A DNA stretch of 64,000 bases, from positions 496,001 to 560,000 of the forward strand of contig NZ_KB905020.1 of assembly GCF_000377405.1 (NCBI RefSeq), read 5' to 3'. A program made the translations under genes and the position numbers. The stretch's first letter is position 1; every line of letters begins with the position of its first letter. The notes beneath the pieces were generated by a model. The model had not been told where the DNA came from and did no database searches. It saw nothing but the letters and a program-made list of their open reading frames with translations. Origin of the DNA: Thioalkalivibrio sp. ALE31 (GTDB lineage: Bacteria > Pseudomonadota > Gammaproteobacteria > Ectothiorhodospirales > Ectothiorhodospiraceae). Shown piece after piece: positions 25,843 through 34,413 of this stretch.

Positions 25843-26610
25843 ACAGATTTATTTTCTCACGCGCGTCGAGACGGTGGGCGGCCCGGACGCCGCCGCTCGA
25901 TGCGGCAGCCGATGATCCGTTCCACCTCGTCCACGAACCGCTGGTTGCCCGTGAGCTGCCCGCGCTGCAAGGCCTCGCGCACCAGTGTCAGCTCCGGCTC
26001 CGGAACGCGCTGCTCCACGAAGCGGGCGTATCGCGCGCGCCGGTCAGTTTCACGGTGCGCCAGGTTCAGGTAGGCCGGATCCAGATCGATCCATTGTTCT
26101 TCCTCGCCCATACGCTGACGAAAGCTGGACCAGGCATAGTCACCAGCCGCTGGCACCATCCTCGCCCGCACTGGGTTCAGCTCGATGTACCGCGTGCAGG
26201 CCAGCAGATACGTCTCCGTCTGCACCGGGCTGGACTTGTAGCGGCCTTCCCACAGCCTACCGGACCGTCCCTCTATCCGATTACGATACCTCGTAGCGCG
26301 CGCCGCCAGCGCCTTCATCAACCGGCCCATGGCGGCTACTTCCTCACTCGGCCCCAACAACAGGTGCACGTGGTTGGTCATCAGGCAGTACGCATACACT
26401 CGAATGTCCAGCGCGCTGCTCAGCTCGCGCAGGTCCTCCAGGTACCGCTCGTAATCACCCTCCCCGGCAAACACCACCTGCCGATTGTACCCACGCTGCA
26501 CCACATGGTGCGGCATATGCGGCAACACCACTCGCGCCATCCTTGGCATGCCTTCCCTCCCGAATCATCCGGCCCGCCCCCTGCGGCGAAAATAAATCTG
26601 TCCCCGTTTT
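25834..26610. mobile_element. IS200-like/TnpA_REP-type transposon with inverted flanks
   Basis: The transposase gene at 25857 is bracketed by 23-bp perfect inverted repeats: 25834-25856 begins AAAACGGGGACAG and its complement is at 26588-26610. The left repeat touches the transposase stop codon. The HAD frame is interrupted at the left repeat, which marks the insertion edge. Confidence 0.75.
25857..26549 (-). CDS. Y1 (HUH) transposase of the TnpA_REP class
   Basis: A 230-residue single-strand DNA transposase. The N-terminal part reads MPRMARVVLPHMPHHVVQRG, with the HUH metal-binding motif in MTNHVHLLLGP (near 60). A YIELNPVRARMV segment near 140 is typical of this class, and the tail is basic (RRRPGRPPSRR). 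Enzymes of this class cut and join hairpin-forming ends with a tyrosine. Length is greater than IS200 TnpA, as usual for the REP-associated group. It sits on the same strand as the surrounding glycan genes, and its coding sequence is intact. Confidence 0.9.
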   Translation of the reverse strand: MPRMARVVLPHMPHHVVQRGYNRQVVFAGEGDYERYLEDLRELSSALDIRVYAYCLMTNHVHLLLGPSEEVAAMGRLMKALAARATRYRNRIEGRSGRLWEGRYKSSPVQTETYLLACTRYIELNPVRARMVPAAGDYAWSSFRQRMGEEEQWIDLDPAYLNLAHRETDRRARYARFVEQRVPEPELTLVREALQRGQLTGNQRFVDEVERIIGCRIERRRPGRPPSRRA

Positions 26611-26637
26611 CCGCGGTCCGGTTGTCATCACGCTGGA

Positions 26638-27690
26638 CTAACCAAACAGATCCCAGGACACCGGCGTCCCCTTGGACACTGCGCGTGTAACGCGCTTTCC
26701 AAGCAAGATGTCGTAGTATTTGGGGGGCAATCCATGTCCGGGCCGGATGCGACGAAGATTCTGCGGTGTCAGCACGTCCCCGGGCTCCAGATCTTCGGCG
26801 ATGTACAGCGAACGCCGTCGCAGGCGCGCCTTCTCTTCGGCTTCGGTGGGGCCGTAACGTACCTCACCGAGCGCTTGCCAGGCCCGTTCTGTTTCGGTCA
26901 CCAACAACTTCAATTCGTCCGGCTCCAGCGAGAAAGCGGCGTCGACCCCGCCATCGGCGCGAGACAGGGTGAAGTGCTTCTCGATGACGGTCGCGCCGAA
27001 GGCAACAGCGGCCACCGCGGCGCCGACCCCCATGGTATGGTCCGACAAGCCGACCTCACAGTCGAACAGCTCCCGCATGTGGGCGATGGTCCGCAGGTTG
27101 GTGTTCTCGGGTGAGGCCGGGTAGGTGCTGGTGCACTTGAGCAGGACCAGATCCCCACACCCGGCCTCGCGGGCCGTCTCCACGGCTTCACCGATTTCCG
27201 CAATCGTGGCCATGCCAGTGGATATGATCAGCGGCTTCCCGGTCGAGGCGACCTTGCGAACCAACGGCAGGTCAATGCACTCAAACGATGCGATCTTGTA
27301 GGCGGGGACATCGAGGGTTTCCAGGAAATCGACCGCGCTTTCGTCGAAGGGTGAACTGAAGCAGGTGATCCCGCGCTCACGCGCCCTCTCCATGATGGGG
27401 GCGTGCCACTCCCAGGGCGTATAAGCCTGCTGGTAGAGAGAATACATCGACCGGCCTATCCATAACGAGTTTGAATCACGATTGATGAATTCGCCTTCTT
27501 CAATCTCCAGGGTCATCGTCTCGGCGGTATAAGTCTGGAGCTTGATCGCATGCACCCCACAATCGGCGGCGGCATCGACTATCGACAGAGCGCGGTCGAG
27601 AGATCGGTTATGGTTCCCAGACATTTCCGCTATAATATAAGGGCGCGACTCCAATCCAAACACTCTTCTATCAACTTCCACGCCTATCAT
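26638..27690 (-). CDS. pseI: Pseudaminic acid synthase PseI
   Basis: Condenses 2,4-diacetamido-2,4,6-trideoxy-L-altrose with phosphoenolpyruvate to give pseudaminic acid. The 350-residue protein has the NeuB TIM barrel (YIIAEMSGNHN near 18, AIKLQTYTAETMTL near 48, STGMATIAEIGEAV, VGLSDHTMG, VIEKHFTLSRADGG) and a C-terminal SAF antifreeze-like domain (RRSLYIAEDLEPGD to the end). DAAFSLEP after the HFT motif is typical of PseI rather than NeuB. It is last in pseBCFGHI, overlapping pseH by four bases. Confidence 0.93.
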   Translation of the reverse strand: MIGVEVDRRVFGLESRPYIIAEMSGNHNRSLDRALSIVDAAADCGVHAIKLQTYTAETMTLEIEEGEFINRDSNSLWIGRSMYSLYQQAYTPWEWHAPIMERARERGITCFSSPFDESAVDFLETLDVPAYKIASFECIDLPLVRKVASTGKPLIISTGMATIAEIGEAVETAREAGCGDLVLLKCTSTYPASPENTNLRTIAHMRELFDCEVGLSDHTMGVGAAVAAVAFGATVIEKHFTLSRADGGVDAAFSLEPDELKLLVTETERAWQALGEVRYGPTEAEEKARLRRRSLYIAEDLEPGDVLTPQNLRRIRPGHGLPPKYYDILLGKRVTRAVSKGTPVSWDLFG

Positions 27691-28262
27691 CCCCCAGCAT
27701 CACTTTTATCGACCCTAAACCACTCTTCTCTGGTTAGATACATAAAACACCACTCTTCGCTCACGCTTCCGAACTCATCTGGCCATGCATGAAACCTGTA
27801 ACCAAGCCTTTTATTCATACGTATATTGGCCACATTACTACAACGAGTCCTGCCTACTACACAATCCAAGCTTAAATCATAAAAGCCAAATTTAAGCCAT
27901 CGGGCGGCAGCCTCGCTAGCGTACCCATTTCCCAGGTAAGTCTCCTCCCCAATGTATCTACCGCTTTCTCCGCACAAACCAAACCCTTTCAATTCGACAA
28001 ATCGAAAGCTAAGGCATCCAATTGGTACCTCGCCATCCTTCGTAACCATGATGTAGTCGAGTCGGCTTGATCTCGTCCTACGAAACCAAGACAAATGATC
28101 TTCCACTGTCAACAAAACATCCGACGCTTGAAGCGTCTCTGAAGAAATGCGTCGAGAATTTCTCCATTTAACGACCAAATCAGCATCTTCCTCAGACATC
28201 GGCCGTAGAACAAGCCGCTCTGTCTCAAGCCAGAGCGTTGAGCACCTCTTTGATGATTCCAT
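27687..28262 (-). CDS. pseH: PseH, GNAT N-acetyltransferase
   Basis: Acetylates the 4-amino group of the UDP-altrosamine intermediate in pseudaminic acid synthesis. The 191-residue GNAT protein has RLVLRPMSEEDADLVVKWRN at the start, and IGEETYLGNGYASEAAARW as the acetyl-CoA loop. The RCSNVANIRMNKRLGY segment of the C-terminal half follows. It lies between pseG and pseI, overlapping pseI by four bases. AT content is clearly higher than in the flanking core genes, which fits acquisition of the cluster by transfer. Confidence 0.88.
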   Translation of the reverse strand: MESSKRCSTLWLETERLVLRPMSEEDADLVVKWRNSRRISSETLQASDVLLTVEDHLSWFRRTRSSRLDYIMVTKDGEVPIGCLSFRFVELKGFGLCGESGRYIGEETYLGNGYASEAAARWLKFGFYDLSLDCVVGRTRCSNVANIRMNKRLGYRFHAWPDEFGSVSEEWCFMYLTREEWFRVDKSDAGG

Positions 28263-28267
28263 ATCTG

Positions 28268-29296
28268 CTAACCTTCCTCCGACATAGCAGCAGCTACTGC
28301 AGACGCTCCACCCCCTTGAACTGCACTTTTCCCTGATTCACTCATCATCTCGAGTTCCGCGAGGTTGTCACTAAGAGAGCAAACCTCATCACTCAGTTTA
28401 GACGCACAAAGGTTCGTTATCGACCCCAAATAGTTGGCAGCTCCAAACCTCGACCAAGCCATGGACTGAGGGACCTGGTTCGCCGCTATCGCGATTAGGA
28501 TCATTGGAATCCCGCAGGCTGCTGCCTCATAAGTTGACGTACCTCCCGCCATAACTGCCAAGTCGCAGGATGCAAACAAGGGGGCAACCTTTATAGGGTC
28601 AATGTGCAGGCTAACCCGACCTTTTCCATGTTCCTCAATCCAGCGCCCGAGGCTAGGGTTATTCGGGTTGGTGGCTCCCGAAATGACCAGAAAATTCACA
28701 TCCGGCGAAACGACCGGCAGCAAGGTCGACAGCACAAATTCGTTTGCGCCTCTATCGTCTCCACCGCCGAACGTAACCAAGATCTGCCTGACGGGACGCG
28801 ATGGGTCTCGCGGTTCAATTTGAGCGAATTCCTTGCGCAGTATGCCGTAACTGGGGCCGAGCAAAATTTTTGCGTCCTTATTATGCAGCACCCGCTCATA
28901 GTCTTCAGAGGCAGCAGCCGGATTTGCATTAAGGATTATATCTGCCCACAGAGGCTTATCGGCCCAACCATCAAACTGCAGCCACTTCAGGCCGGCCGCT
29001 CGCAATTCAAGTTGGTAAGCTTCGTCCACACGGTAATCATCTAGCACTAACCACTGAGCCCGATACTTTTGGGACAAGCTCACAAGTCGACCAGAATCAG
29101 CTGAGCTGGATTGCCATTCGGGAACAGGAATCCATTCTTTGAATATCTTTTTGTCTTCAGGCTTGGCATATACCGCATCTGGTCCGACCATAATGCATGA
29201 TTCCCCCCGATCATGCAGCGCTTCAGCCAACGTACGGCAGCGCATCAAGTGGCCAAACCCAATATCTGGCCCTGCGTCACAGCGGAAGATGATCAT
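28268..29296 (-). CDS. pseG: PseG, UDP-sugar hydrolase of the pseudaminic acid pathway
   Basis: Removes UDP from UDP-2,4-diacetamido-2,4,6-trideoxy-L-altropyranose. The 342-residue GT-B-like protein begins with FRCDAGPDIGFGHLMRCRTL, which carries the catalytic His of PseG. It also has WLVLDDYRVD, ILLGPSYGILRKEF, TFGGGDDRG and an AVMAGGTSTYEAAACGIP nucleotide-binding motif. It overlaps pseF by four bases and precedes pseH by five. Base composition is lower in GC than the rest of the locus. Confidence 0.92.
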   Translation of the reverse strand: MIIFRCDAGPDIGFGHLMRCRTLAEALHDRGESCIMVGPDAVYAKPEDKKIFKEWIPVPEWQSSSADSGRLVSLSQKYRAQWLVLDDYRVDEAYQLELRAAGLKWLQFDGWADKPLWADIILNANPAAASEDYERVLHNKDAKILLGPSYGILRKEFAQIEPRDPSRPVRQILVTFGGGDDRGANEFVLSTLLPVVSPDVNFLVISGATNPNNPSLGRWIEEHGKGRVSLHIDPIKVAPLFASCDLAVMAGGTSTYEAAACGIPMILIAIAANQVPQSMAWSRFGAANYLGSITNLCASKLSDEVCSLSDNLAELEMMSESGKSAVQGGGASAVAAAMSEEG

Positions 29297-29982
29297 GCAG
29301 ACATCAAGCTCTTGAACAGGTGTTCCGCCCGTGTCCAGTCTTCCGGCGTGTCGATATCGACCACACGCCAGCTCGGCAATATCACTGGATAGGATTCAGA
29401 AGAGAAGGTTGGCTTGTTCTCCAGAAAGGCATCCCTGCGACCCCAATAAAACTGTCCAGCATCATGATAGGCGGGTTCAAGATCCTGGGACCGAGTCCAT
29501 CGATGTTCAGGATGGAACATTTCCACCCCACCTCCATCGGTCACCTTGAGTGCGCGCTGAATGGGGTAGGGATAGCTTGCTACTGAAAAAGCGAAGTCTC
29601 GGCTTTCCTCTTGCAGAGCATCAAAACCTTTCTTCAGATCGTCCACCAAGAGGAAAGGAGATGTCGCATAGATAGTACAGGCATATTGTATCCGGCCGTG
29701 GACCCACTCGATCTCTTCAATGGCATGATTCACTACGGGACGTGTCGCAGTATAATCATCGGCCAGCTTGGCGGGCCGACGAAACGGGGCTTCTGCACCG
29801 AAGGCGGTTGCAACTTCGGCAATTTCGTCGTCGTCTGTCGAGACCACAACGTGATCGAACAATCCACTCTGTCGTGCTGCCTCGATGGGCCACGCAATCA
29901 TCGGCTTACCGCAGAACGGCTTGATGTTCTTGCGCGGGATTCGCTTGCTGCCGCCCCGGGCCGGTATTATGGCGACGTTCAT
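29293..29982 (-). CDS. pseF: PseF, CMP-pseudaminate cytidylyltransferase
   Basis: Activates pseudaminic acid with CTP. The 229-residue protein has the nucleotidyltransferase start IIPARGGSKRIPRKNIKPF, VVVSTDDDEIAEVA, and LADDYTATRPVVNHAI. FYWGRRDAFLENKP and the VVDIDTPEDW end are typical of PseF and NeuA relatives. It overlaps pseC upstream and pseG downstream by four bases each. Confidence 0.93.
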   Translation of the reverse strand: MNVAIIPARGGSKRIPRKNIKPFCGKPMIAWPIEAARQSGLFDHVVVSTDDDEIAEVATAFGAEAPFRRPAKLADDYTATRPVVNHAIEEIEWVHGRIQYACTIYATSPFLLVDDLKKGFDALQEESRDFAFSVASYPYPIQRALKVTDGGGVEMFHPEHRWTRSQDLEPAYHDAGQFYWGRRDAFLENKPTFSSESYPVILPSWRVVDIDTPEDWTRAEHLFKSLMSA

Positions 29983-31133
29983 TGGACAAGCTCCCGCAGG
30001 GTGGTTACCACTTTCTCCTGCTGTTCCGTGGTCAGTGTCGGAAACAGGGGCAAGCTCACCGCCTCACTGTAGTAGCCCTCGGCGGTGGGGCACGCGGCCA
30101 ACGGATCGCCCAGTCGCTGGTAAGCCGGCTGCTGGTAGACCGGGATGTAGTGGACGTTCACCCCAATGGCCTGCTCCCGCAATCCCTCGAACACCTCGCG
30201 CCGCGACCAGCGCGCCTCCGGCGGGATCCGCACCGGATAGAGATGACGAGCGGACAATGAATCGGGACCCTGCCAAGGCGTAATCACTGGTAGTTCTGCC
30301 AACATCTGATTGTATTCCTCCGCCAGTTCGTTGCGGCGGGCAACGTAAGTATCCAGCCGCGCCAGCTGACTGATGCCCAGCGCTGCCTGCATCTCCGTCA
30401 TCCGGTAGTTGAAGCCCAGTTCGATCTGCTGGTAGTACCACGGGCCGTCCGGCGCATGGGTCATCTGCTCCGGGTCTCGGGTGATGCCGTGGGAGCGCAG
30501 GCGCGTCATGCGCTCGGCCAGTTCGGGATCGTTGGTTACCGCCATGCCGCCCTCGCCGGTGGTGATGATCTTCACCGGGTGGAAGCTGAACACCGTGATA
30601 TCGCTGTAGCGGCCGCAGCCCACCGGCTCGCCCTGATAGCGCCCGCCGATGGCGTGGGAGGCGTCCTCGATGATGTGGAAGCCGTAGCGCTCGCTGAGGG
30701 CGTGGATGGCCGCCATGTCGCACGACTGACCGGCGAAGTGGACGGGCACCACCACTCTGGGCAGACGCCCTTCCCGTTCGGCCACGGCCAGCTTCTCGGC
30801 CAGCGCTTCGGAGCTCATGTTATAGGTGTGCGGATCGATGTCGACAAAGTCGACCCGCGCACCGCAGTACAGCCCGCAGTTGGCCGAGGCAACGAAAGTG
30901 ATGGGGCTGGTCCAGAGCCAGTCGCCGGGGCCGAGGTCCAGCACCAGACAGGCGATGTGCAGGGCGGAAGTGGCGCTGTTGGTGGCAACCCCGTGCCCGG
31001 CGCCCACCTTCTCCGCCACCGCCTGTTCGAAATGCGGCACCACCGGCCCCTGAGTGAGGAAGTCGGAGCGCAGGACGTCGACGACGGCCTGAATGTCGTC
31101 TTCGGTGATCTGCTGGCGACCGTAGGGGATCAT
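29979..31133 (-). CDS. pseC: PseC, UDP-4-amino-4,6-dideoxy-L-altrosamine transaminase
   Basis: A PLP aminotransferase of the DegT/DnrJ/EryC1 family, 384 residues. FLTQGPVVPHFEQAV is near 27, DASHAIGGRYQGEPVGC near 160, and the PLP Lys is in SFHPVKIITTGEGG near 185. NYRMTEMQAALG and VHYIPVY follow. It aminates C4 of the PseB product. The frame is open to 31199, but the ATG at 31133 (MIPYGRQ) is the family start and overlaps the pseB stop by one base (TGATG). Second gene of the pse operon. Confidence 0.94.
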   Translation of the reverse strand: MIPYGRQQITEDDIQAVVDVLRSDFLTQGPVVPHFEQAVAEKVGAGHGVATNSATSALHIACLVLDLGPGDWLWTSPITFVASANCGLYCGARVDFVDIDPHTYNMSSEALAEKLAVAEREGRLPRVVVPVHFAGQSCDMAAIHALSERYGFHIIEDASHAIGGRYQGEPVGCGRYSDITVFSFHPVKIITTGEGGMAVTNDPELAERMTRLRSHGITRDPEQMTHAPDGPWYYQQIELGFNYRMTEMQAALGISQLARLDTYVARRNELAEEYNQMLAELPVITPWQGPDSLSARHLYPVRIPPEARWSRREVFEGLREQAIGVNVHYIPVYQQPAYQRLGDPLAACPTAEGYYSEAVSLPLFPTLTTEQQEKVVTTLRELVQ

Positions 31134-32131
31134 CAGATGGCTCCGATCTTTTCCCAGTTGGCGTCGATCCATGCGCTGAGTTGGTCTTCGCTCATCCACT
31201 CGGTGTTGGTGTCACTGGCATAGACGAAGCCTTCCGCGACACGCGTGCCGTCCTTGATGCGATTGGCATCTTTATCCCAGCTGTTGATTGCCGGGAGGAT
31301 TTTGAAGTGATCGGGATATTCGTAGGTGTAATAGGCGTCGTCGGCGCCGATCATTTCTTCATGCAGCTTTTCACCCGGACGAATGCCGACAATCTGCTGC
31401 CGCGCCTCCGGCGCAACTACTCGGGCCAGGTCGGTTACCTTCATGGACGGGATTTTCTTGACATACACCTCCCCCCCTTCCATGTCCTCGAATGCGTGCC
31501 AGACCAGTTCCACCCCCTGCTCCAACGAAATCATGAAACGCGTCATCCGCTCATGGGTGATCGGGAGTACGCCCTGGTCGCGGATGGACATGAAGAATGG
31601 AATCACCGAACCGCGGGATCCCATGACGTTGCCATAGCGCACTACGGAGAAGCGCGTGTCGCGATGACCCGCGTAGTGGTTGCCGGCCACGAACAGCTTG
31701 TCGGAGGTCAGCTTGGTGGCGCCATAGAGATTGACCGGACTGCTGGCCTTGTCGGTGGACAGCGCCACGACCTTCTTCACGCCCTTGTCGATACAGGCGT
31801 CGATGACGTTCATGGCGCCGGTGACGTTGGTCTTCACGCACTCAAAGGGGTTGTACTCGGCGGTCGGGACGATCTTGGAGGCGGCTGCGTGGATCACGAA
31901 GTCAACACCGTCCAGCGCGCGGTAGACACGTTCGCGATCACGCACGTCACCGATAAAGAAGCGCACGCGCGGATCGCCGTCGAACTTCTTGGCCATTTCC
32001 CACTGCTTCATCTCGTCGCGGGAAAAAATAATTACTCGCCGAAGGTTGAATCTCTCCAACAACATTGGAACGAAGGTATGCCCAAAGGAACCAGTACCTC
32101 CTGTTATCAACACAGATCCATCAGCAAACAT
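31133..32131 (-). CDS. pseB: PseB, UDP-GlcNAc 4,6-dehydratase (5-inverting)
   Basis: First step of pseudaminic acid synthesis: dehydrates and epimerises UDP-GlcNAc. The 332-residue SDR has VLITGGTGSFGHTFV at the Rossmann loop, HAAASKIVPTAEYNPFE, and the catalytic region STDKASSPVNLYGATK with Tyr and Lys. RYGNVMGSRGSVIPFF and GIRPGEKLHEEMI are also present. It is the first gene of pseBCFGHI, with about 160 bases upstream that are AT-rich and may hold the promoter; a TATAGT hexamer about 50 bases upstream is a candidate -10 without a strong -35. Confidence 0.95.
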   Translation of the reverse strand: MFADGSVLITGGTGSFGHTFVPMLLERFNLRRVIIFSRDEMKQWEMAKKFDGDPRVRFFIGDVRDRERVYRALDGVDFVIHAAASKIVPTAEYNPFECVKTNVTGAMNVIDACIDKGVKKVVALSTDKASSPVNLYGATKLTSDKLFVAGNHYAGHRDTRFSVVRYGNVMGSRGSVIPFFMSIRDQGVLPITHERMTRFMISLEQGVELVWHAFEDMEGGEVYVKKIPSMKVTDLARVVAPEARQQIVGIRPGEKLHEEMIGADDAYYTYEYPDHFKILPAINSWDKDANRIKDGTRVAEGFVYASDTNTEWMSEDQLSAWIDANWEKIGAI

Positions 32132-32291
32132 AACAAATACCGCAACTTATCGCCTTCATACTATACCCCTTTAATCAGCTAACCGACCGAGCTACTAAGG
32201 ATCTCTTGACCCGTTTAACTTGCATTTCGCCCCCAAACTCGATTCAACTGCCTTGCTCGTTAAACCCCCTTAAGATTCGAAGCAACTATCC

Positions 32292-34013
32292 TCATATAAC
32301 CCCGTTCCTTCGGAGAGTCGCACAGACCGCACATCCTACAGCCTTGGAATCATGAACATACCCTCCTGGTAACGCGCGCTGATACATCCGAATAAACGAG
32401 CCTGTAATACCTCCAAAAACACCAAAGCGCCCAACCCATTCAATCGCTGCTGATTGAACCTCTTCCCCCGAAGCACTCCGCGCCGAGACAATAGACTCAT
32501 ATTCAATCAGTGGGTGCCACTTCCAAATATTCGGAAGCCCATCAAACCATACCGATCCAAAGATCAGTGCCTTTCTACCCAACGCCGCCGCTTCTAAACA
32601 CGCTGTGCCGGTCAAAGATGCAGTCAGCGAACTCGACCGAACCAGGCGACCCGACGAAAACGAAGAATCTACCAGATACACCCCGTCCATTCGAGCGATC
32701 AGATCATAGAACCAAGGCGACCGCCCCACGTACCCCCACATCTGTGAAAAAAACATTGACGGATGCTCTTTAACCAGAATGGCAACGCCTTTGGGAACAA
32801 ACCGTCTCAACTCCAACAAAGCCTCGATCGAGTCGTAAAACCTGCCACCATCTGGATTAGATGTTTTCTCAGGTTCGTAGTGAAGCGGAAAATAAACGAA
32901 TTCCCCAACCTCCTCCAAATCTAGAGGGTGAACATTATCTTCATGATGTTTAAGTTGCAACCCACGAACACGTTCTTGAAATTCCTGAGCCGCCCCTTCC
33001 TTCCAGAACAACTCGTCCGATTTCTCTAGCCCCATACCTGGACCCGGCATCATGTATTCCGGCTTACCTCCGCCAATATCTCCATCCATCGCTCGCTCAA
33101 GCATCTTCCTTCTAAAACCGAAATCCAACGAACGCATTCGCTCTTCCAGCACTCCCGCAACGTAAATCCCATTTTTTGCTTCGAGTTCTTGCCTAATCAT
33201 GTATTCCGGCTTAACCGCACTGCCGGCATGATTGTTCTTGTGATCAGAAAAGTACTTAGTGAGCATATGGCCTGCATTTTTAACATGCTCTTCATTCATC
33301 ACCGACGACAAGACTAAACCATCAAAGCCCTCCTGAATATAGCTTACTGGCGCTTGCGCCATTTCACGAACATGAAAACATCGCGCCCCCCTTAACTCAC
33401 AAACGCCATAGAAAACCATTGTAGCCGGAAGGTGCGGACTATGCGCACTCACCACCACGTCAACTGGATACCGGTCAAATAGGTCCCAGAAGTAGAGAAA
33501 GAGGGACCAAAAAAAAACCTCTCTCTCCTGCCGGCGGAACAACCCGTTGATGTCCTGCCGGTCCATCATCTTGAGGGTCTTATCTCTAAGCTCTACATAA
33601 GCAGGAGACTTAAGGACTTTGCCATTTGGAAACGCCCTTACCGGGGCCGCATTTAAAAGGCTACCCGCAGCGTTGAGAGTCCAATAGTCCAGTAACAAAC
33701 AGTCCGATTTTGATAGCTGCTTCCTAGCCTTCGCAAATGCGGCGCAATCACCGTAGCCAAGATACACCACTGGCTGAGTGTTCATCTTTCCAGCCTGACG
33801 CAGAACGTGCAGCAACGATCCCCGGCAGACATCTATATAGGCGATGCGCGTCTTGTCAGGCGCACCAAGGATGCGTCGATAACGAGACCGTATTTGCCTG
33901 TGCAAATTATTTCCACCTAGCCGACGAACATAGTCGAGGATCTTGTTCTTTAGCGCCATAATATACACGTACCCATTTCTGTGATTTCTGGGGACGTTGG
34001 TGACCTTAGACAT
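32292..34013 (-). CDS. Capsule-synthesis-like glycosyltransferase (Kps-type C-terminal fold), tentative
   Basis: A 573-residue soluble protein not firmly assigned. The C-terminal half carries a pattern found in capsular polysaccharide synthesis proteins and Kdo-transferase-like enzymes: FVYFPLHYEPEKTSNPDG, then GVAILVKEHPSMFF, VYLVDSS, and a TASLTGTACLEAAALGRKAL segment that would bind the nucleotide. The N-terminal 250 residues form a separate Rossmann-like part. GC is lower than in core genes. It starts inside the end of the truncated sulfotransferase frame (eight-base overlap at ATGTCTAA); a second ATG at 33959 is possible. It probably adds or polymerises a sugar of the surface glycan. Confidence 0.6.
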   Translation of the reverse strand: MSKVTNVPRNHRNGYVYIMALKNKILDYVRRLGGNNLHRQIRSRYRRILGAPDKTRIAYIDVCRGSLLHVLRQAGKMNTQPVVYLGYGDCAAFAKARKQLSKSDCLLLDYWTLNAAGSLLNAAPVRAFPNGKVLKSPAYVELRDKTLKMMDRQDINGLFRRQEREVFFWSLFLYFWDLFDRYPVDVVVSAHSPHLPATMVFYGVCELRGARCFHVREMAQAPVSYIQEGFDGLVLSSVMNEEHVKNAGHMLTKYFSDHKNNHAGSAVKPEYMIRQELEAKNGIYVAGVLEERMRSLDFGFRRKMLERAMDGDIGGGKPEYMMPGPGMGLEKSDELFWKEGAAQEFQERVRGLQLKHHEDNVHPLDLEEVGEFVYFPLHYEPEKTSNPDGGRFYDSIEALLELRRFVPKGVAILVKEHPSMFFSQMWGYVGRSPWFYDLIARMDGVYLVDSSFSSGRLVRSSSLTASLTGTACLEAAALGRKALIFGSVWFDGLPNIWKWHPLIEYESIVSARSASGEEVQSAAIEWVGRFGVFGGITGSFIRMYQRALPGGYVHDSKAVGCAVCATLRRNGVI

Positions 34014-34248
34014 CGGAGCGAGGCGAGCACCCGTCGAACATTAAGGAAAGGCTGACCAATGGCCTTGCATCCGGTTCCATGCTCAAGCGACCAGTGCCAG
34101 CGTACGAGGCTTTTAAATTCATCCATCTCTCATTTCGTAACCAGGCGACATCACCCGCATCAAAGAGAGTAGCGGTCCGCCGTAAAACTTTCTGAATGTA
34201 GGTTGTTGCAGTGTTGTGAGCACCCAAGTGCCAGACGATAGTGGACAT
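34006..34248 (-). pseudogene. N-terminal fragment of a sulfotransferase-family protein
   Basis: Eighty codons that begin MSTIVWHLGAHNTATTYIQK, the phosphosulfate-binding loop of sulfotransferase-like proteins (usual form HIGxHKTATTxxQ). The frame continues with a few family-like residues (DAGDVAWLRNERWMN) and then unrelated sequence to a stop, where intact relatives run to 250-300 residues. GTAGGACGT before the ATG may be a ribosome site. The usual loop Lys is Asn here, so even the loop is altered. The 165 bases upstream (34249-34413) hold nothing I recognise. Confidence 0.55.
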
Positions 34249-34413
34249 ACGTCCTACCCTCTGCTATCAATTAAGCGGTAGCCAGTGGAATCGCACGTGT
34301 CGCCCTTCTTTCTCCCTTTTCCATAGCGCTTTGACACGTTACCGAGTAGCGCTGAAGCGATTCCAAGCATTATTCGTCAAGCGTCGAGAAAACGGCCGCT
34401 GGACGTCCAATTC

